In this document: positions 47,433 to 57,255 of the stretch, one piece after another | How the letters are laid out: every line of letters begins with the position of its first letter | How positions within the stretch are numbered: position 1 is the stretch's first letter | Source of the DNA: Ramlibacter sp. | GTDB lineage: Bacteria; Pseudomonadota; Gammaproteobacteria; Burkholderiales; Burkholderiaceae_C | Length of the DNA: 64,000 bases | NCBI GenBank assembly: GCA_019635415.1 | Contig: JAHBZN010000002.1 | Coordinates: 496,001-560,000, forward strand | Reading direction: 5' to 3' | Position numbers and translations under genes: made by a program | The notes under the pieces: generated by a model | The model's input: the letters and a program-made list of their open reading frames with translations, nothing else | Told to the model about the DNA's origin: nothing | Database searches by the model: none

Positions 47433-48025
47433 GCCAGCAGCCGCACGCCGGCGGCCCGGATCATCCGGCTGGTGCGGATCAGCGGCAGGCCCACCAGCGT
47501 CGTGGGGTCGTCGCTCACAATGGCCTCGAGCAGCGCGATGCCCAGGCCTTCGCTCTTGGCGCTGCCGGCGCAATCGTAGGGCTGCTCGGCCTGCAGGTAG
47601 GCTTCGATTTCGGCGTCGCTGAGGTCGCGGAACCGGACTTCGACCGGCGCCAGCGCCAGTTCTTCAAAGCCACTGTCCTGGCAGACCACGGCCACCGCGG
47701 TCTGGAAAATCACGGTGTGCCCGCGCATGCGGCGCAGTTGCGCCGTGGCGCGTTCGTGGTTGCCGGGCTTGCCGAGCGGTTCGCCCGAGAGATCGGCGAC
47801 CTGGTCCGACCCGATCACGACGGCATGCGGGAATTTGGCTGCCACGGCACGGGCCTTGGCCAGCGCCAGCCGGCGGGCCAGGGTGGACGGAGCTTCGCCC
47901 GGCAGGGGGGTTTCGTCGACCTCGGGGGCGGCGGTTTCAAAGGGGATCCGCAGGCGCGACAGCAACTCGTGCCGGTAGCGGGAGGTCGAGCCCAAAATCA
48001 GGGGCCGTGGCGGGTCTTGGTTCAT
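47429..48025 (-). CDS. Maf-family nucleoside triphosphate pyrophosphatase
   Basis: 198 residues. It starts ILGSTSRYRHELLSRL (the Maf substrate-binding SxS.R region) and carries DETPLPGEAP and VIGSDQVADLSGEPLGKP. The YceF subfamily cleaves modified or non-canonical nucleotides (7-methyl-GTP in E. coli). The ATG at 48025 is used; a GTG lies directly before it. It is divergent from the DUF177 gene across 25 bp. Confidence 0.9.
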   Translation of the reverse strand: MNQDPPRPLILGSTSRYRHELLSRLRIPFETAAPEVDETPLPGEAPSTLARRLALAKARAVAAKFPHAVVIGSDQVADLSGEPLGKPGNHERATAQLRRMRGHTVIFQTAVAVVCQDSGFEELALAPVEVRFRDLSDAEIEAYLQAEQPYDCAGSAKSEGLGIALLEAIVSDDPTTLVGLPLIRTSRMIRAAGVRLLA

Positions 48026-48050
48026 CACGCGATTCTCTTACACTGCCCGG

Positions 48051-48599
48051 ATGAAGAAAGAGTTTGTGGCTGGCCACCTGGACGTGGCGGCCTTCGCCCG
48101 CGAAGGCGCCCGGCTGCAGGGGCTGGAGCCCCTGCGCAGCCGCACGCGCCTGCTGGCTGAAACGCAAGGACAGGGTGCTGACCTGGCCATCCGGTGGGCC
48201 GCGGTCGGCGAGTCGCGACCCGTGGCCGGTGGCGAACCCGAGGTTTGGCTGCACCTGACGGCCATGGCGGTGCTGCCACTGACCTGCCAGCGCTGCCTGG
48301 GGCCGGTGGACATCCCGCTCGAAGTCGAGCGGTCGTTCCGGTTCGTGGCCGATGAGGAAACGGCCAGCGCACAGGACGACGAGGCCGAGGAAGACCTGCT
48401 CGTGCTGAGCCGCAGCTTCGACCTGCATGAGCTGGTGGAGGACGAGTTGCTCATGGAAATGCCCCCTGTCCCCCGACACGAGCAGTGCCCGACCACCGTG
48501 ACCCTGTCGGTGGCGGACGAGACCTTCGAGGCCGAAGAGCAGGGGCGACCCCACCCGTTTGCCGTGCTGCAAAAGCTCAAAACGGATAAACGCAATTAA
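48051..48599 (+). CDS. yceD: DUF177/YceD family protein
   Basis: 182 residues. The family hallmark is TCQRCLGPVDIPLEVE, then an acidic stretch DEEAEEDLLVLSRSFDLHELVEDELLMEMP and a closing HPFAVLQKLKTDKRN. This family nearly always precedes rpmF; in E. coli and plants it has been linked to 23S rRNA accumulation. The ATG at 48051 follows a 25-bp gap shared with maf. Confidence 0.92.
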   Translation: MKKEFVAGHLDVAAFAREGARLQGLEPLRSRTRLLAETQGQGADLAIRWAAVGESRPVAGGEPEVWLHLTAMAVLPLTCQRCLGPVDIPLEVERSFRFVADEETASAQDDEAEEDLLVLSRSFDLHELVEDELLMEMPPVPRHEQCPTTVTLSVADETFEAEEQGRPHPFAVLQKLKTDKRN

Positions 48600-48614
48600 A
48601 TCAACAAGTTGGGC

Positions 48615-48620
48615 TATAAT
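48615..48620 (+). promoter_or_regulatory. -10 element TATAAT in front of rpmF
   Basis: A perfect TATAAT at 48615-48620 in the AT-rich end of yceD's downstream gap, 111 bp before rpmF. No clear -35 is seen (GCAATT at 17 bp). It would give rpmF and the fatty-acid genes an independent promoter. Confidence 0.5.
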
Positions 48621-48730
48621 CATGGGCTTCGCGCAATTCGACCCTTTCGGTTGCCGCGGTCAGAATCGTCCAACCCTTAACCCGGTGCCTTGCGGAATGC
48701 GTGGGCGCCAACCTTCTCCAGGAGCCCCTC

Positions 48731-48913
48731 ATGGCCGTCCAGCAGAACAAGAAATCGCCGTCCAAGCGCGGCATGCACCGCTCGCACAATGCCCTGACCG
48801 TGCCGGGCATTGCCGTGGAACCCACCACCGGCGAAACCCATCTGCGTCACCACATCAGCCCCAACGGCTTCTACCGTGGCCGTCAGGTGCTGAAGAACAA
48901 GTCCGAAGCCTGA
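48731..48913 (+). CDS. rpmF: 50S ribosomal protein L32
   Basis: 60 residues. It reads [20 protein letters not shown], the conserved L32 N-terminus, and keeps [13 protein letters not shown] at the end. L32 is a large-subunit protein. This L32 has no zinc-binding Cys motif (Cys-minus form). ATG 48731 has AGGAG upstream. Confidence 0.98.
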   Translation: MAVQQNKKSPSKRGMHRSHNALTVPGIAVEPTTGETHLRHHISPNGFYRGRQVLKNKSEA

Positions 48914-48931
48914 TTCCGCTTCCCCCTGCCG

Positions 48932-48974
48932 AAGGCCCGGCGCCACAGTCCCTGTGGCCACGGGCCTTTGTCTT
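48932..48974 (+). terminator. Hairpin between rpmF and plsX (attenuator or partial terminator)
   Basis: An 8-bp outer stem (AAGGCCCG/CGGGCCTT) encloses a 6-bp inner stem (CCACAG-TCC-CTGTGG). A short TTTGTCTT follows. It lies 18 bp after the rpmF stop and may set the ratio of L32 to lipid enzymes. Confidence 0.65.
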
Positions 48975-49046
48975 GATGCTTTCGTCCTGCCTGCCACGCT
49001 CGTGGCGCTGTTTGCAGAACCTCCATCTCGCCCCATCGTGGAACCC

Positions 49047-50099
49047 ATGATCACCCTGGCCGTTGATTGCATGGGGGGCGACCATGGCCCCCGCGTTACC
49101 CTGGCGGCCTGCCGCCAGTTCCTCGAGAGCCACCCTCAAGCCCGCCTTTTGCTGGTGGGTCAGCCCGACAGCCTTGCTGCCTTCAACCATCCGCGGGCCA
49201 GTGTGGTGCCGGCCAGCGAAGTGGTGGCCATGGACGATCCGGTCGAGATCGCCCTGCGCAAGAAAAAAGACTCCTCGATGCGCGTCGCCATCCAGCAAGT
49301 GAAGGACGGGGCAGCCGAGGCCGCGCTGTCCGCCGGCAATACCGGGGCGCTGATGGCCATTGCCCGGTACCTGCTCAAGACCGTGGACGGCATCGACCGG
49401 CCGGCCATTGCCACCCAGATGCCCAACGCGCAGGGCGGTGCAACCACCGTGCTCGATCTGGGGGCCAACGTCGATTGCACGGCGGAGCACCTGTTGCAAT
49501 TCGCGGTGATGGGGTCGGCGCTGGTGTCGGTGCTCAAGAATGACGACGAGCCCAGTGTGGGCCTGCTCAATATCGGCGAAGAAGTGATTAAAGGCAGCGA
49601 AGTCATTAAAAAAGCCAGCGAACTTCTTCGATCTGCCGCCAATTCTGGTGATTTGAATTTTTTTGGAAATGTCGAGGGCAATGACATTTACAAAGGCACC
49701 ACGGACATCGTGGTGTGCGACGGGTTTGTGGGCAATGTGGCGCTCAAGGCCAGTGAAGGGTTGGCCTCGATGATCGTCGGGTTCATCAAGGCGGAGTTTT
49801 CTCGCAACATTTTCACGAAAATTGCTGCGATCGTTGCTTATCCTGTCTTATCTGCCTTTAAAAATCGAGTGGATCACCGTCGTTACAACGGCGCCGCGCT
49901 GCTGGGGCTGCGCGGGCTGGTGTTCAAGAGCCATGGCTCGGCCGATGAGATGGCCTTCGAACAGGCCCTGAACCGGGCGTATGATGCGGCCCGATACAAA
50001 TTACTGGACCGGGTCCAGGCCCGCATAGCGCACGCGGCACCGCTTTTGAAGGGTGCGGAAGCGCTGGCCCAGCCTCTGGAACCGGCACCCCTGACCTGA
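49047..50099 (+). CDS. plsX: Phosphate acyltransferase PlsX
   Basis: 350 residues. Family segments [27 protein letters not shown] and [15 protein letters not shown] are intact. It converts acyl-ACP to acyl phosphate for phospholipid synthesis. ATG 49047 is used; a GTG three codons upstream is possible and no clear ribosome site is seen. Two stretches (about 49575-49690 and 49795-49870) are visibly AT-rich compared with the rest. Confidence 0.95.
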   Translation: MITLAVDCMGGDHGPRVTLAACRQFLESHPQARLLLVGQPDSLAAFNHPRASVVPASEVVAMDDPVEIALRKKKDSSMRVAIQQVKDGAAEAALSAGNTGALMAIARYLLKTVDGIDRPAIATQMPNAQGGATTVLDLGANVDCTAEHLLQFAVMGSALVSVLKNDDEPSVGLLNIGEEVIKGSEVIKKASELLRSAANSGDLNFFGNVEGNDIYKGTTDIVVCDGFVGNVALKASEGLASMIVGFIKAEFSRNIFTKIAAIVAYPVLSAFKNRVDHRRYNGAALLGLRGLVFKSHGSADEMAFEQALNRAYDAARYKLLDRVQARIAHAAPLLKGAEALAQPLEPAPLT

Positions 50100-51076
50100 T
50101 GAGACGCTATTCCCGCATCACCGGCACCGGCAGTTACCTGCCACCCCGCCGCGTGACGAATGCCGATCTGGCGACCGAACTGGCCGGCCGCGGCGTGGAA
50201 ACTTCGGATGAATGGATCGTGGCGCGCACCGGGATCCAGGCCCGGCATTTCGCGGCCCCCGAGGTGACCAGCAGCGATCTGGGCGCGGAGGCAGCACGCC
50301 GCGCACTGGAAGCCGCGGGTCGAGCCGCTTCGGACATCGACCTGATCATTGTGGCCACGTCCACCCCCGACATGGTCTTCCCGTCGGCGGCCTGCATTCT
50401 GCAGCGCAAGCTCGGGGTGGCGGGCTGCGCGGCGTTTGACGTTCAGGCGGTCTGCAGTGGCTTCGTCTACGCGCTGACGGTCGCCGACGCCATGATTCAG
50501 TCGGGCGCGGCCAACAAGGCCCTGGTGATTGGTGCCGAAGTGTTCTCGCGCCTCCTGGATTTCACGGATCGCACCACCTGTGTCCTGTTTGGCGATGGCG
50601 CCGGTGCCGTGGTACTCGAAGCCTCCGACACCCCGGGCATCCTGGCCAGCGACCTGCACGCGGACGGCCAGCATGTGGGCATTCTGTGCGTGCCCGGAAC
50701 GGTGTCGGGCGGACAGGTCCTCGGCGATCCACTGCTCAAGATGGATGGTCAGGCCGTGTTCAAGCTGGCCGTGGGCGTGCTTGAGGATGCGGCGCGTGCC
50801 ACGCTGGCCAAGGCCGGGAAGACCGATGCCGACATCGACTGGCTGATCCCGCACCAGGCCAACATCCGGATCATGCAAAGCACGGCCAAGAAGCTCAAGC
50901 TGCCGCTGGAGAAACTGGTGGTCACGGTGGATCAGCACGGGAATACTTCGGCCGCGTCGATTCCGCTGGCGCTGGATGCGTCGGTGCGAAGCGGCAAGAT
51001 TCAACGAGGCGACACCCTCATGCTCGAGGGCGTGGGTGGGGGCTTCACCTGGGGCGCGGTCCTGCTGGACTTCTAG
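50099..51076 (+). CDS. fabH: 3-oxoacyl-ACP synthase III (KAS III)
   Basis: 325 residues. The Cys-His-Asn triad is C119 (VQAVCSGF), H252 (PHQANIRIM) and N282 (HGNTSAAS). It condenses acetyl-CoA with malonyl-ACP to begin fatty-acid synthesis. It overlaps plsX (TGATG). Confidence 0.97.
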   Translation: MRRYSRITGTGSYLPPRRVTNADLATELAGRGVETSDEWIVARTGIQARHFAAPEVTSSDLGAEAARRALEAAGRAASDIDLIIVATSTPDMVFPSAACILQRKLGVAGCAAFDVQAVCSGFVYALTVADAMIQSGAANKALVIGAEVFSRLLDFTDRTTCVLFGDGAGAVVLEASDTPGILASDLHADGQHVGILCVPGTVSGGQVLGDPLLKMDGQAVFKLAVGVLEDAARATLAKAGKTDADIDWLIPHQANIRIMQSTAKKLKLPLEKLVVTVDQHGNTSAASIPLALDASVRSGKIQRGDTLMLEGVGGGFTWGAVLLDF

Positions 51077-51103
51077 TGCGCCCCTCCAGAGGTAGATAGC
51101 GTC

Positions 51104-52054
51104 ATGAACTCTTTTGCATTCGTTTTCCCCGGCCAAGGTTCTCAAGCCGTGGGCATGCTGGACGCATGGGGCGATCACCCCGCGGTCGTGGAGACCCTCC
51201 GGGAAGCGTCCGATGCCTTGAACGAAGATGTCGGGAAACTGATCCACGAAGGGCCCAAGGAGGCGCTGGCCCTGACCACCAACACCCAGCCCGTGATGCT
51301 GGTGGCGGGTGTCGCGGCCTGGCGCGCCTGGCGCGCCGAAGGGGGCGCCGAGCCAGCCGTGGTGGCGGGCCATTCGCTGGGCGAGTATTCGGCTCTGGTC
51401 GCCGCAGGCGCCCTGACGCTGGCGCAGGCCGCTCCGCTGGTGCGCTTCCGGGCCCAGGCCATGCAGGATGCGGTGCCAGTGGGTGCCGGTGCCATGGCCG
51501 CAATTCTTGGCATGGATGCCGCGCGTGTGGTGGAAGGCTGTGCTGAAGCGGTCCGGACCTTCGGGGCCAACACCAGCGAGGTGGTCGAGGCGGTCAATTT
51601 CAACGACCCTGCGCAAACCGTCATTGCCGGCAGCAAGGCCGCCGTGGAAAAAGCGTGCGAAGTGCTCAAGGCCCAGGGGGCCAAGCGTGCGCTGCCGTTG
51701 CCGGTGTCTGCCCCGTTCCATTCCAGCCTCATGAAGCCAGCGGCGGACAAGCTGCGGGAGCAGCTCTCGACCGTGGCGCTGGTGTCGCCCCGGATTCCGG
51801 TGATCAACAACATCTCGGTTGCCGTCGAGACGGAACCGGACCGGATCCGCGCGGCCCTGTATGAACAGGCATTCGGGCCCGTGCGCTGGGTGGAGTGTGT
51901 CCAGGCCATCAAGGCGCGCGGCATTGCGACGCTGGTGGAGTGCGGTCCGGGCAAGGTGCTCTCGGGCATGGTCAAGCGCATCGACGCACAACTGGCGGGC
52001 CTGGCCGTATTCGACCCGGAATCGCTCGCCGCCGTCAAAGGACAACTGTCATGA
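51104..52054 (+). CDS. fabD: Malonyl-CoA:ACP transacylase
   Basis: 316 residues. The nucleophile is S91 in GHSLGEYSAL, with H206 in PVSAPFHSSLM and FPGQGSQ near the start. It loads malonate onto ACP. ATG with AGAGGT upstream. 27 bp after fabH. Confidence 0.96.
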   Translation: MNSFAFVFPGQGSQAVGMLDAWGDHPAVVETLREASDALNEDVGKLIHEGPKEALALTTNTQPVMLVAGVAAWRAWRAEGGAEPAVVAGHSLGEYSALVAAGALTLAQAAPLVRFRAQAMQDAVPVGAGAMAAILGMDAARVVEGCAEAVRTFGANTSEVVEAVNFNDPAQTVIAGSKAAVEKACEVLKAQGAKRALPLPVSAPFHSSLMKPAADKLREQLSTVALVSPRIPVINNISVAVETEPDRIRAALYEQAFGPVRWVECVQAIKARGIATLVECGPGKVLSGMVKRIDAQLAGLAVFDPESLAAVKGQLS

Positions 52055-52800
52055 GTGAAGCCACATTGCAGGGCCAGGTGGCGCTGGTGACCGGCGCCTC
52101 GCGGGGCATTGGCGCCGCCATCGCCCTCGAGCTTGCACGCCGGGGCCTGAAAGTGGTGGGCACGGCCACCACGGAAGCCGGGGCCAGCCAGATCAGCGCT
52201 GCGCTGGCCGGTTTTGACGGATGTGAGGGGGCCCGGCTCGATGTGAATGATCTGGCGGGCGCCGAAGCACTGGTCGACAGCCTGGTCAAGGGCCGCGGAG
52301 GCCTGCAGGTGCTGGTGAACAATGCCGGCATCACGCGGGACATGCTGGCCATGCGACTGAAGGACGAGGACTGGGATGCCGTGCTCGACACCAATCTCAA
52401 GGCCGTGTTTCGCATGAGCCGCGCCGTGATGCGCACCATGATGAAGCAGCGCTACGGCCGCATCATCAATATCACCAGCGTGGTGGGTGCTTCGGGCAAC
52501 CCGGGGCAGGCCAACTATGCGGCTGCCAAGGCTGGCGTGGCGGGCATGACGCGGGCCCTGGCGCGGGAGTTGGGCAGCCGCGGGATCACCGTCAATTGCG
52601 TGGCGCCCGGGTTCATCGAGACCGACATGACCGCCAGCCTGCCCGAGGAACAGCAAAAGGCCCTGCTGGGGCAGATTCCGTTGGGGCATCTGGGCAAGCC
52701 TGCCGATATTGCGCACGCGGTGTGCTGGCTGGCATCGCCGGGCGCGGGCTATGTCACTGGCCAGGAAATCCATGTGAACGGCGGCATGTACATGGCCTGA
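52051..52800 (+). CDS. fabG: 3-oxoacyl-ACP reductase
   Basis: 249 residues. Short-chain dehydrogenase with the NADP motif TGASRGIG (14-21), NNAG, and S143, Y156, K160. It reduces the keto group of the growing chain. It overlaps fabD (ATGA). Confidence 0.96.
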   Translation: MSEATLQGQVALVTGASRGIGAAIALELARRGLKVVGTATTEAGASQISAALAGFDGCEGARLDVNDLAGAEALVDSLVKGRGGLQVLVNNAGITRDMLAMRLKDEDWDAVLDTNLKAVFRMSRAVMRTMMKQRYGRIINITSVVGASGNPGQANYAAAKAGVAGMTRALARELGSRGITVNCVAPGFIETDMTASLPEEQQKALLGQIPLGHLGKPADIAHAVCWLASPGAGYVTGQEIHVNGGMYMA

Positions 52801-53157
<357 letters not shown>

Positions 53158-53163
53158 TCGCAG

Positions 53164-54411
53164 ATGAGTCGCCGTCGTGTCGTCGTGACGGGTCTGGGCT
53201 GCGTGAGTCCGGTGGGCAACACGGTTGCCGAATCCTGGGCCAATCTGCTGGCCGGCCAGTCCGGCATTGACCTGATCACGCAATTCGATGCCAGCAACCT
53301 GGCCTGCAAGTTCGCCGGCGAGGCCAAGGGTTTCAATATCGGGGAGTACATCTCCGAGAAGGAAGCCCGGCACATGGACCGTTTCATCCACCTCGGGCTG
53401 GCAGCCGCCTGCCAGGCGATTGCCGACAGCGGCCTGCCCACCGGCGACGCCCTTGACGACGAGCTGGCGATCCGGATCGGCGTGAACATCGGCTCGGGTA
53501 TCGGTGGCCTGCCGATGATCGAGGACATGCACACGGAAATGGTGAACCGCGGCGCGCGCCGCATTTCGCCATTCTTTGTCCCGGCCTCGATCATCAACAT
53601 GATCTCGGGCCAGGTGTCGATCAAGTACCGCTTCAAGGGTCCGAACATCGCCGTGGTCACAGCCTGCACCACTGGCTTGCACGCGATCGGCCTGTCGGCC
53701 CGGATGATCGAGAGTGGCGACGCCGATGTGATGATTGCCGGAGGTGCGGAGTCCTGCGTGTCGCCGCTGGGCGTGGGCGGTTTTGCCGCGGCCCGGGCAT
53801 TGTCGGTGCGCAACGACGACCCGAAGACGGCGTCCCGTCCCTGGGACAAGGACCGTGATGGCTTCGTGCTCGGCGAAGGCGGCGGGGTGCTGGTGCTCGA
53901 AGAATACGAACACGCCAAGGCCCGCGGCGCCCGGATTTACGCTGAGGTGGCGGGGTTCGGCATGAGCGCCGACGCTTTCCACATGACTGCGCCCGATGTC
54001 GATGGCCCGCGTCGCTCCATGGTCGCGGCGCTCGCCAATGCGGGCGTCAATGCCGACCAGGTCGACTACCTGAACGCGCATGGCACGTCGACGCCGCTGG
54101 GCGACCTGAACGAAACCAATGCGATCAAGGCCGCTCTCGGCGACCACGCGAAGAAGACGGTGGTCAATTCCACCAAGTCGATGACCGGCCACCTCCTGGG
54201 TGGCGCGGGAGGCATCGAGTCGGTGTTCACGGTCCTCGCCGTGCACGAACAGAAAAGCCCGCCGACCATCAATATTTTCAACCAGGATCCGGAATGCGAT
54301 TTGGATTACTGCGCCAACACGGCGCGGGATCTCAAAATTGATGTGGCCGTCAAGAACAACTTCGGCTTTGGCGGGACCAATGGCACGCTGGTGTTCAAGC
54401 GCGTTGCCTGA
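53164..54411 (+). CDS. fabF: 3-oxoacyl-ACP synthase II (KAS II)
   Basis: 415 residues. Active-site C168 in VTACTTGLHAIG, with His in NAHGTSTPLGD and KSMTGHLLGG. It elongates acyl chains, including the step to C18:1. It follows acpP by 6 bp. The usual TACATG is TACTTG here, a minor change. Confidence 0.97.
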   Translation: MSRRRVVVTGLGCVSPVGNTVAESWANLLAGQSGIDLITQFDASNLACKFAGEAKGFNIGEYISEKEARHMDRFIHLGLAAACQAIADSGLPTGDALDDELAIRIGVNIGSGIGGLPMIEDMHTEMVNRGARRISPFFVPASIINMISGQVSIKYRFKGPNIAVVTACTTGLHAIGLSARMIESGDADVMIAGGAESCVSPLGVGGFAAARALSVRNDDPKTASRPWDKDRDGFVLGEGGGVLVLEEYEHAKARGARIYAEVAGFGMSADAFHMTAPDVDGPRRSMVAALANAGVNADQVDYLNAHGTSTPLGDLNETNAIKAALGDHAKKTVVNSTKSMTGHLLGGAGGIESVFTVLAVHEQKSPPTINIFNQDPECDLDYCANTARDLKIDVAVKNNFGFGGTNGTLVFKRVA

Positions 54412-54432
54412 GTCCGGCTTTCTGTTTCCTTC

Positions 54433-54894
54433 ATGCACAACGCCCCATCGGTCAGTTACCCGGTGGGGCGTTCGCGTTTTGCCGCGGGTTTGATGGCTAT
54501 TCTCTGGTGTGCCGGCCTCGTGGCTGCCTGTGTCTGGGGTGTCCAGGCCGGGCGGGCTGGGTGGCGGCTGGGTGTCATGGCGGCTTGTGTCGCGGCTTCC
54601 GGGGCCTGGGCCCTGCGCGCCCTCTCTGCGGCGCCGCAAGGCGTGCTGAGCTGGGATGGGCAGGCCTGGGCCTGGCGTCCGGGCTCTGCCGCCGAGGAGG
54701 CGGGCCGACCGGTCGTCGTTTTGGACCTGCAGCGCTGGCTGCTGCTGCGCTGGACCCCGGCCGGGGAGGAACGCTGGCTCTGGTTGGGCCGCACCCAGGC
54801 CCCCGCCCGGTGGCGCGCACTGCGCCGCGCCGTGCATGCCCGAGCCCGGTCGGCTGCGCCAGATCCGGCCGGAGACGAGGTCGCGGCACCATGA
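54433..54894 (+). CDS. Small membrane protein, possibly YgfX/CptA-like
   Basis: 153 residues. Two adjacent hydrophobic helices (about 17-60) precede a basic soluble part rich in Trp and Arg (WDGQAWAWRPG, WRALRRAVHAR). Size and layout recall the YgfX family, but similarity is too weak to assert. It starts 21 bp after fabF and overlaps rpoE (ATGA), so it is fixed in the joint operon. Confidence 0.7.
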   Translation: MHNAPSVSYPVGRSRFAAGLMAILWCAGLVAACVWGVQAGRAGWRLGVMAACVAASGAWALRALSAAPQGVLSWDGQAWAWRPGSAAEEAGRPVVVLDLQRWLLLRWTPAGEERWLWLGRTQAPARWRALRRAVHARARSAAPDPAGDEVAAP

Positions 54895-55532
54895 CCGCGC
54901 CACCGCCGCTTTCCGCGACCCCCGCTTCGGCTGCCGACACCGACCTCATGCTGGTGGAGCGCACCGTGGCCGGCGACCAGCGGGCCTACGAACTGCTGGT
55001 GATCAAGTACCAGCGGCGGATCGAGCGGCTGATCGGGCGCATGGTGCGCGACGTCGATCTGGTTGAGGACATCGCCCAGGAGACCTTCATCCGAGCCTAC
55101 CGGGCTCTGGCCCAGTTCCGCGGTGAAGCCCAGTTCTACACCTGGCTGTACCGGATTGCGGTCAATACCGCCAAGAAGGCCCTGGTGGACCTCAAGCGCA
55201 ACCCGCTGATCTCGCACAGTGCATTGCGGGCCGGCGAGGACGAGGATGAAACTTATGGGGGTGAAAACGAACTAACCACCTCCGAGACACCCGAGACGGA
55301 GCTGGCCGCCAAGGAAATCGCGGCCACGGTCAATGCGGCCATGGAGGCGTTGCCCGAGGAGCTGCGGCAGGCGGTCACCCTGCGCGAGATCGAAGGTTTG
55401 AGCTACGAAGAGATCGCGGAGGTGATGGGTTGCCCGATCGGCACGGTCCGGTCCCGGATATTCCGGGCGCGGGAAGCCATTTCGGCCAAGGTAAAGCCCC
55501 TGCTGGAAAACCAGACGGGCAAGCGGTGGTGA
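54891..55532 (+). CDS. rpoE: ECF sigma factor RpoE/AlgU type
   Basis: 213 residues. Region 2 has the core-binding and -10 recognition helices (YQRRIERLIGRMVRDVDLVEDIAQETFIRAYRAL), region 4 has LREIEGLSYEEIAEVMGCPIGTVRSRIFRAREAI. It directs transcription of envelope-stress genes. The rseA gene follows by 7 bp. Confidence 0.96.
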   Translation: MTAPPPLSATPASAADTDLMLVERTVAGDQRAYELLVIKYQRRIERLIGRMVRDVDLVEDIAQETFIRAYRALAQFRGEAQFYTWLYRIAVNTAKKALVDLKRNPLISHSALRAGEDEDETYGGENELTTSETPETELAAKEIAATVNAAMEALPEELRQAVTLREIEGLSYEEIAEVMGCPIGTVRSRIFRAREAISAKVKPLLENQTGKRW

Positions 55533-55539
55533 GGTACAC

Positions 55540-56160
55540 ATGAGCAGCAGAGCTGACAGAGACGACACGATTTCGGCCCTGGCCGACGGGCAACTGCGCG
55601 GTGCGGAGTTCGCGCGCGCGGTCGAGCACGTTTCGGCCAGTGCGCAGGCGCGCGCCACCTGGCAGGCCTACCACCTGATCGGCGATGTGCTGCGCTCGCC
55701 AGAACTGGCACCTTTGCCGTCTTCTGCAGGTTTCATCGAGCGATTGCAGGCCAGTCTGGCACATGAGCCGATCCAGCCTCTTGCTATTCATTCTGTAGCG
55801 GATGCTGGCGATTTGACGGGGGCTGAGAGTACTTTTGGTGCCCAGACTGCACCGGCCAATGCTTCCACCTTCCGTTGGAAGCTGGTGGCGGGCCTGGCCT
55901 CGCTGGCGGCCGTGGCGGCGGTGAGCTGGAGTGTGACCGGCGGTGGGTCGGGTCCGCCACGGGCCCAGGGCGAGCTGGCGCAGGTGACGCCTGCCACACC
56001 GCCCCAGATGGTGCTGGCCGGCAATGAGCGGCAGGCCATGATCCGCGATCCCCGCCTCGATGAACTGCTGGCCGCGCACCGGCAGGCTGGCGGTGCGTCG
56101 GCGTTGCAGATGTCGACGGGTTTTCTGCGCAATGCCACATTTGAGGGGCCGGCCCGCTGA
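55540..56160 (+). CDS. rseA: Anti-sigma-E factor RseA (MucA type)
   Basis: 206 residues. The N-terminal cytoplasmic domain (about 1-75; DDTISALADGQL...W..YHLIGDVLR) binds RpoE; one membrane helix (about 113-128) follows, then a periplasmic tail. Residues 82-101 of the linker are encoded by a 58-bp repeat copy, which would alter the distance between the sigma-binding domain and the membrane. RseA is cleaved when the envelope is damaged, freeing RpoE. Confidence 0.9.
   Translation: MSSRADRDDTISALADGQLRGAEFARAVEHVSASAQARATWQAYHLIGDVLRSPELAPLPSSAGFIERLQASLAHEPIQPLAIHSVADAGDLTGAESTFGAQTAPANASTFRWKLVAGLASLAAVAAVSWSVTGGGSGPPRAQGELAQVTPATPPQMVLAGNERQAMIRDPRLDELLAAHRQAGGASALQMSTGFLRNATFEGPAR
55783..55840 (+). 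repeat. 58-bp coding repeat, copy 8 (rseA linker)
   Basis: Same orientation as the gene. Starts GCTATTCATTCTGTAGC; GGGGCT and TACTTTTGGTG match copy 2. Encodes AIHSVADAGDLTGAESTFG, strongly like copy 2's AMDSVANSGQLARAGSTFD. Confidence 0.85.
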
Positions 56161-56172
56161 GGCGGTCCGAGG

Positions 56173-57213
56173 GTGATGCGAGCAAGCCTTCTTTGCCGTT
56201 GCGTGCTGCTGTGGACCGCCCTGGGAGCTGCGGGGGCGTCGCTCGCCCAGAGCCCGGGCGCGCCCCCGGCATCGGGTCCTGCGGTCGCCGCCGACGCACG
56301 CAGCGTGGGCGACTGGCTGATGCGCATGCACGAGGCGTCGCGCCGCCGGACCTATGTGGGGACGTTCGTGGTGTCCTCGGGATCTGACAGCCTCGCCAGT
56401 TCGCGCATCTGGCATGCCTGTGATGGCAGCCAGCAGATGGAGCGCGTGGAATCGCTGACAGGCGCCCCGCGTTCCACCTTTCGCCGTAACGACCACGTCG
56501 TCACCTTTTTGCCCGACGCGCGCGTGGCCCGGACCGAAAAGCGCGAGTCGCTGGGCATGTTTCCAGGCCTGCTCAAGGCGAGCGAGGCCTCCATTCCAGA
56601 TTTCTACTCGGTGCAGGTGACGGGCGCCGAGCGCGTGGCGGGCTTTGATGCGGATGTCGTCCAGCTGGCGCCCAAGGACAACCTCCGTTTCGGCTACCGG
56701 ATCTGGAGCGAGAAGAAAACCGGTCTCGTGGTCAAGCTGCAGACGCTTGATGGCGATGGACGGGTGCTGGAGCAGGCCGCGTTCTCGGAATTGCAGCTGG
56801 ACGTTCCTGTCAAGATGGACAAGCTGGCCCAACTGATGGCCAGCACCGACGGCTACACCGTGCAGAAGGTCGATCCGGTCAAGACGACGGCGGAAGCCGA
56901 GGGCTGGGTGCTCAGGAGTCCGGTGGCAGGGTTCCGGCCCGTGACCTGCTACAAGCGCCCCATGGTGTCGCATGGCGAGGGCAACGGGACGGTCCAGTGG
57001 ATCTTTTCGGACGGACTCGCCTCGGTGTCGCTGTTTGTCGAAGCTTACGACCGCCGCCGCCACCCCAAGGAGGTGATGCTGGCCATGGGCGCCACCCAGA
57101 CGCTGACCCGCAGGCTGCCGGATAAGACCGGCGACTGGTGGTTGACTGCCGTGGGTGAAGTGCCGCCGCAAACCCTCAAGGCCTTTGCCCAGAGCCTCGA
57201 GCGACGCAAGTAG
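56173..57213 (+). CDS. rseB: Periplasmic RseB/MucB regulator
   Basis: 346 residues with a signal peptide (about 1-25) and the two-domain MucB fold: WLMRMHEASRRRTYVGTFV at the start, then GFDADVVQLAPKDNLRFGYRIW, and the small C-terminal domain from about residue 225. It binds RseA and shields it from proteolysis until lipids or misfolded proteins bind. GTG at 56173 is used; ATG at 56176 is an equal option. Confidence 0.93.
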   Translation: MMRASLLCRCVLLWTALGAAGASLAQSPGAPPASGPAVAADARSVGDWLMRMHEASRRRTYVGTFVVSSGSDSLASSRIWHACDGSQQMERVESLTGAPRSTFRRNDHVVTFLPDARVARTEKRESLGMFPGLLKASEASIPDFYSVQVTGAERVAGFDADVVQLAPKDNLRFGYRIWSEKKTGLVVKLQTLDGDGRVLEQAAFSELQLDVPVKMDKLAQLMASTDGYTVQKVDPVKTTAEAEGWVLRSPVAGFRPVTCYKRPMVSHGEGNGTVQWIFSDGLASVSLFVEAYDRRRHPKEVMLAMGATQTLTRRLPDKTGDWWLTAVGEVPPQTLKAFAQSLERRK

Positions 57214-57255
57214 AACCCGAATGGGAGCAGGGCTCCCGCAATTGTTGAAAGGCCG

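Noticed and set aside
54494..54551. Possible 58-bp repeat in the small membrane protein gene (GATGGCTATTC)
   Set aside because: Needs a gap to align and lacks the GCT-N11-AGC dyad.
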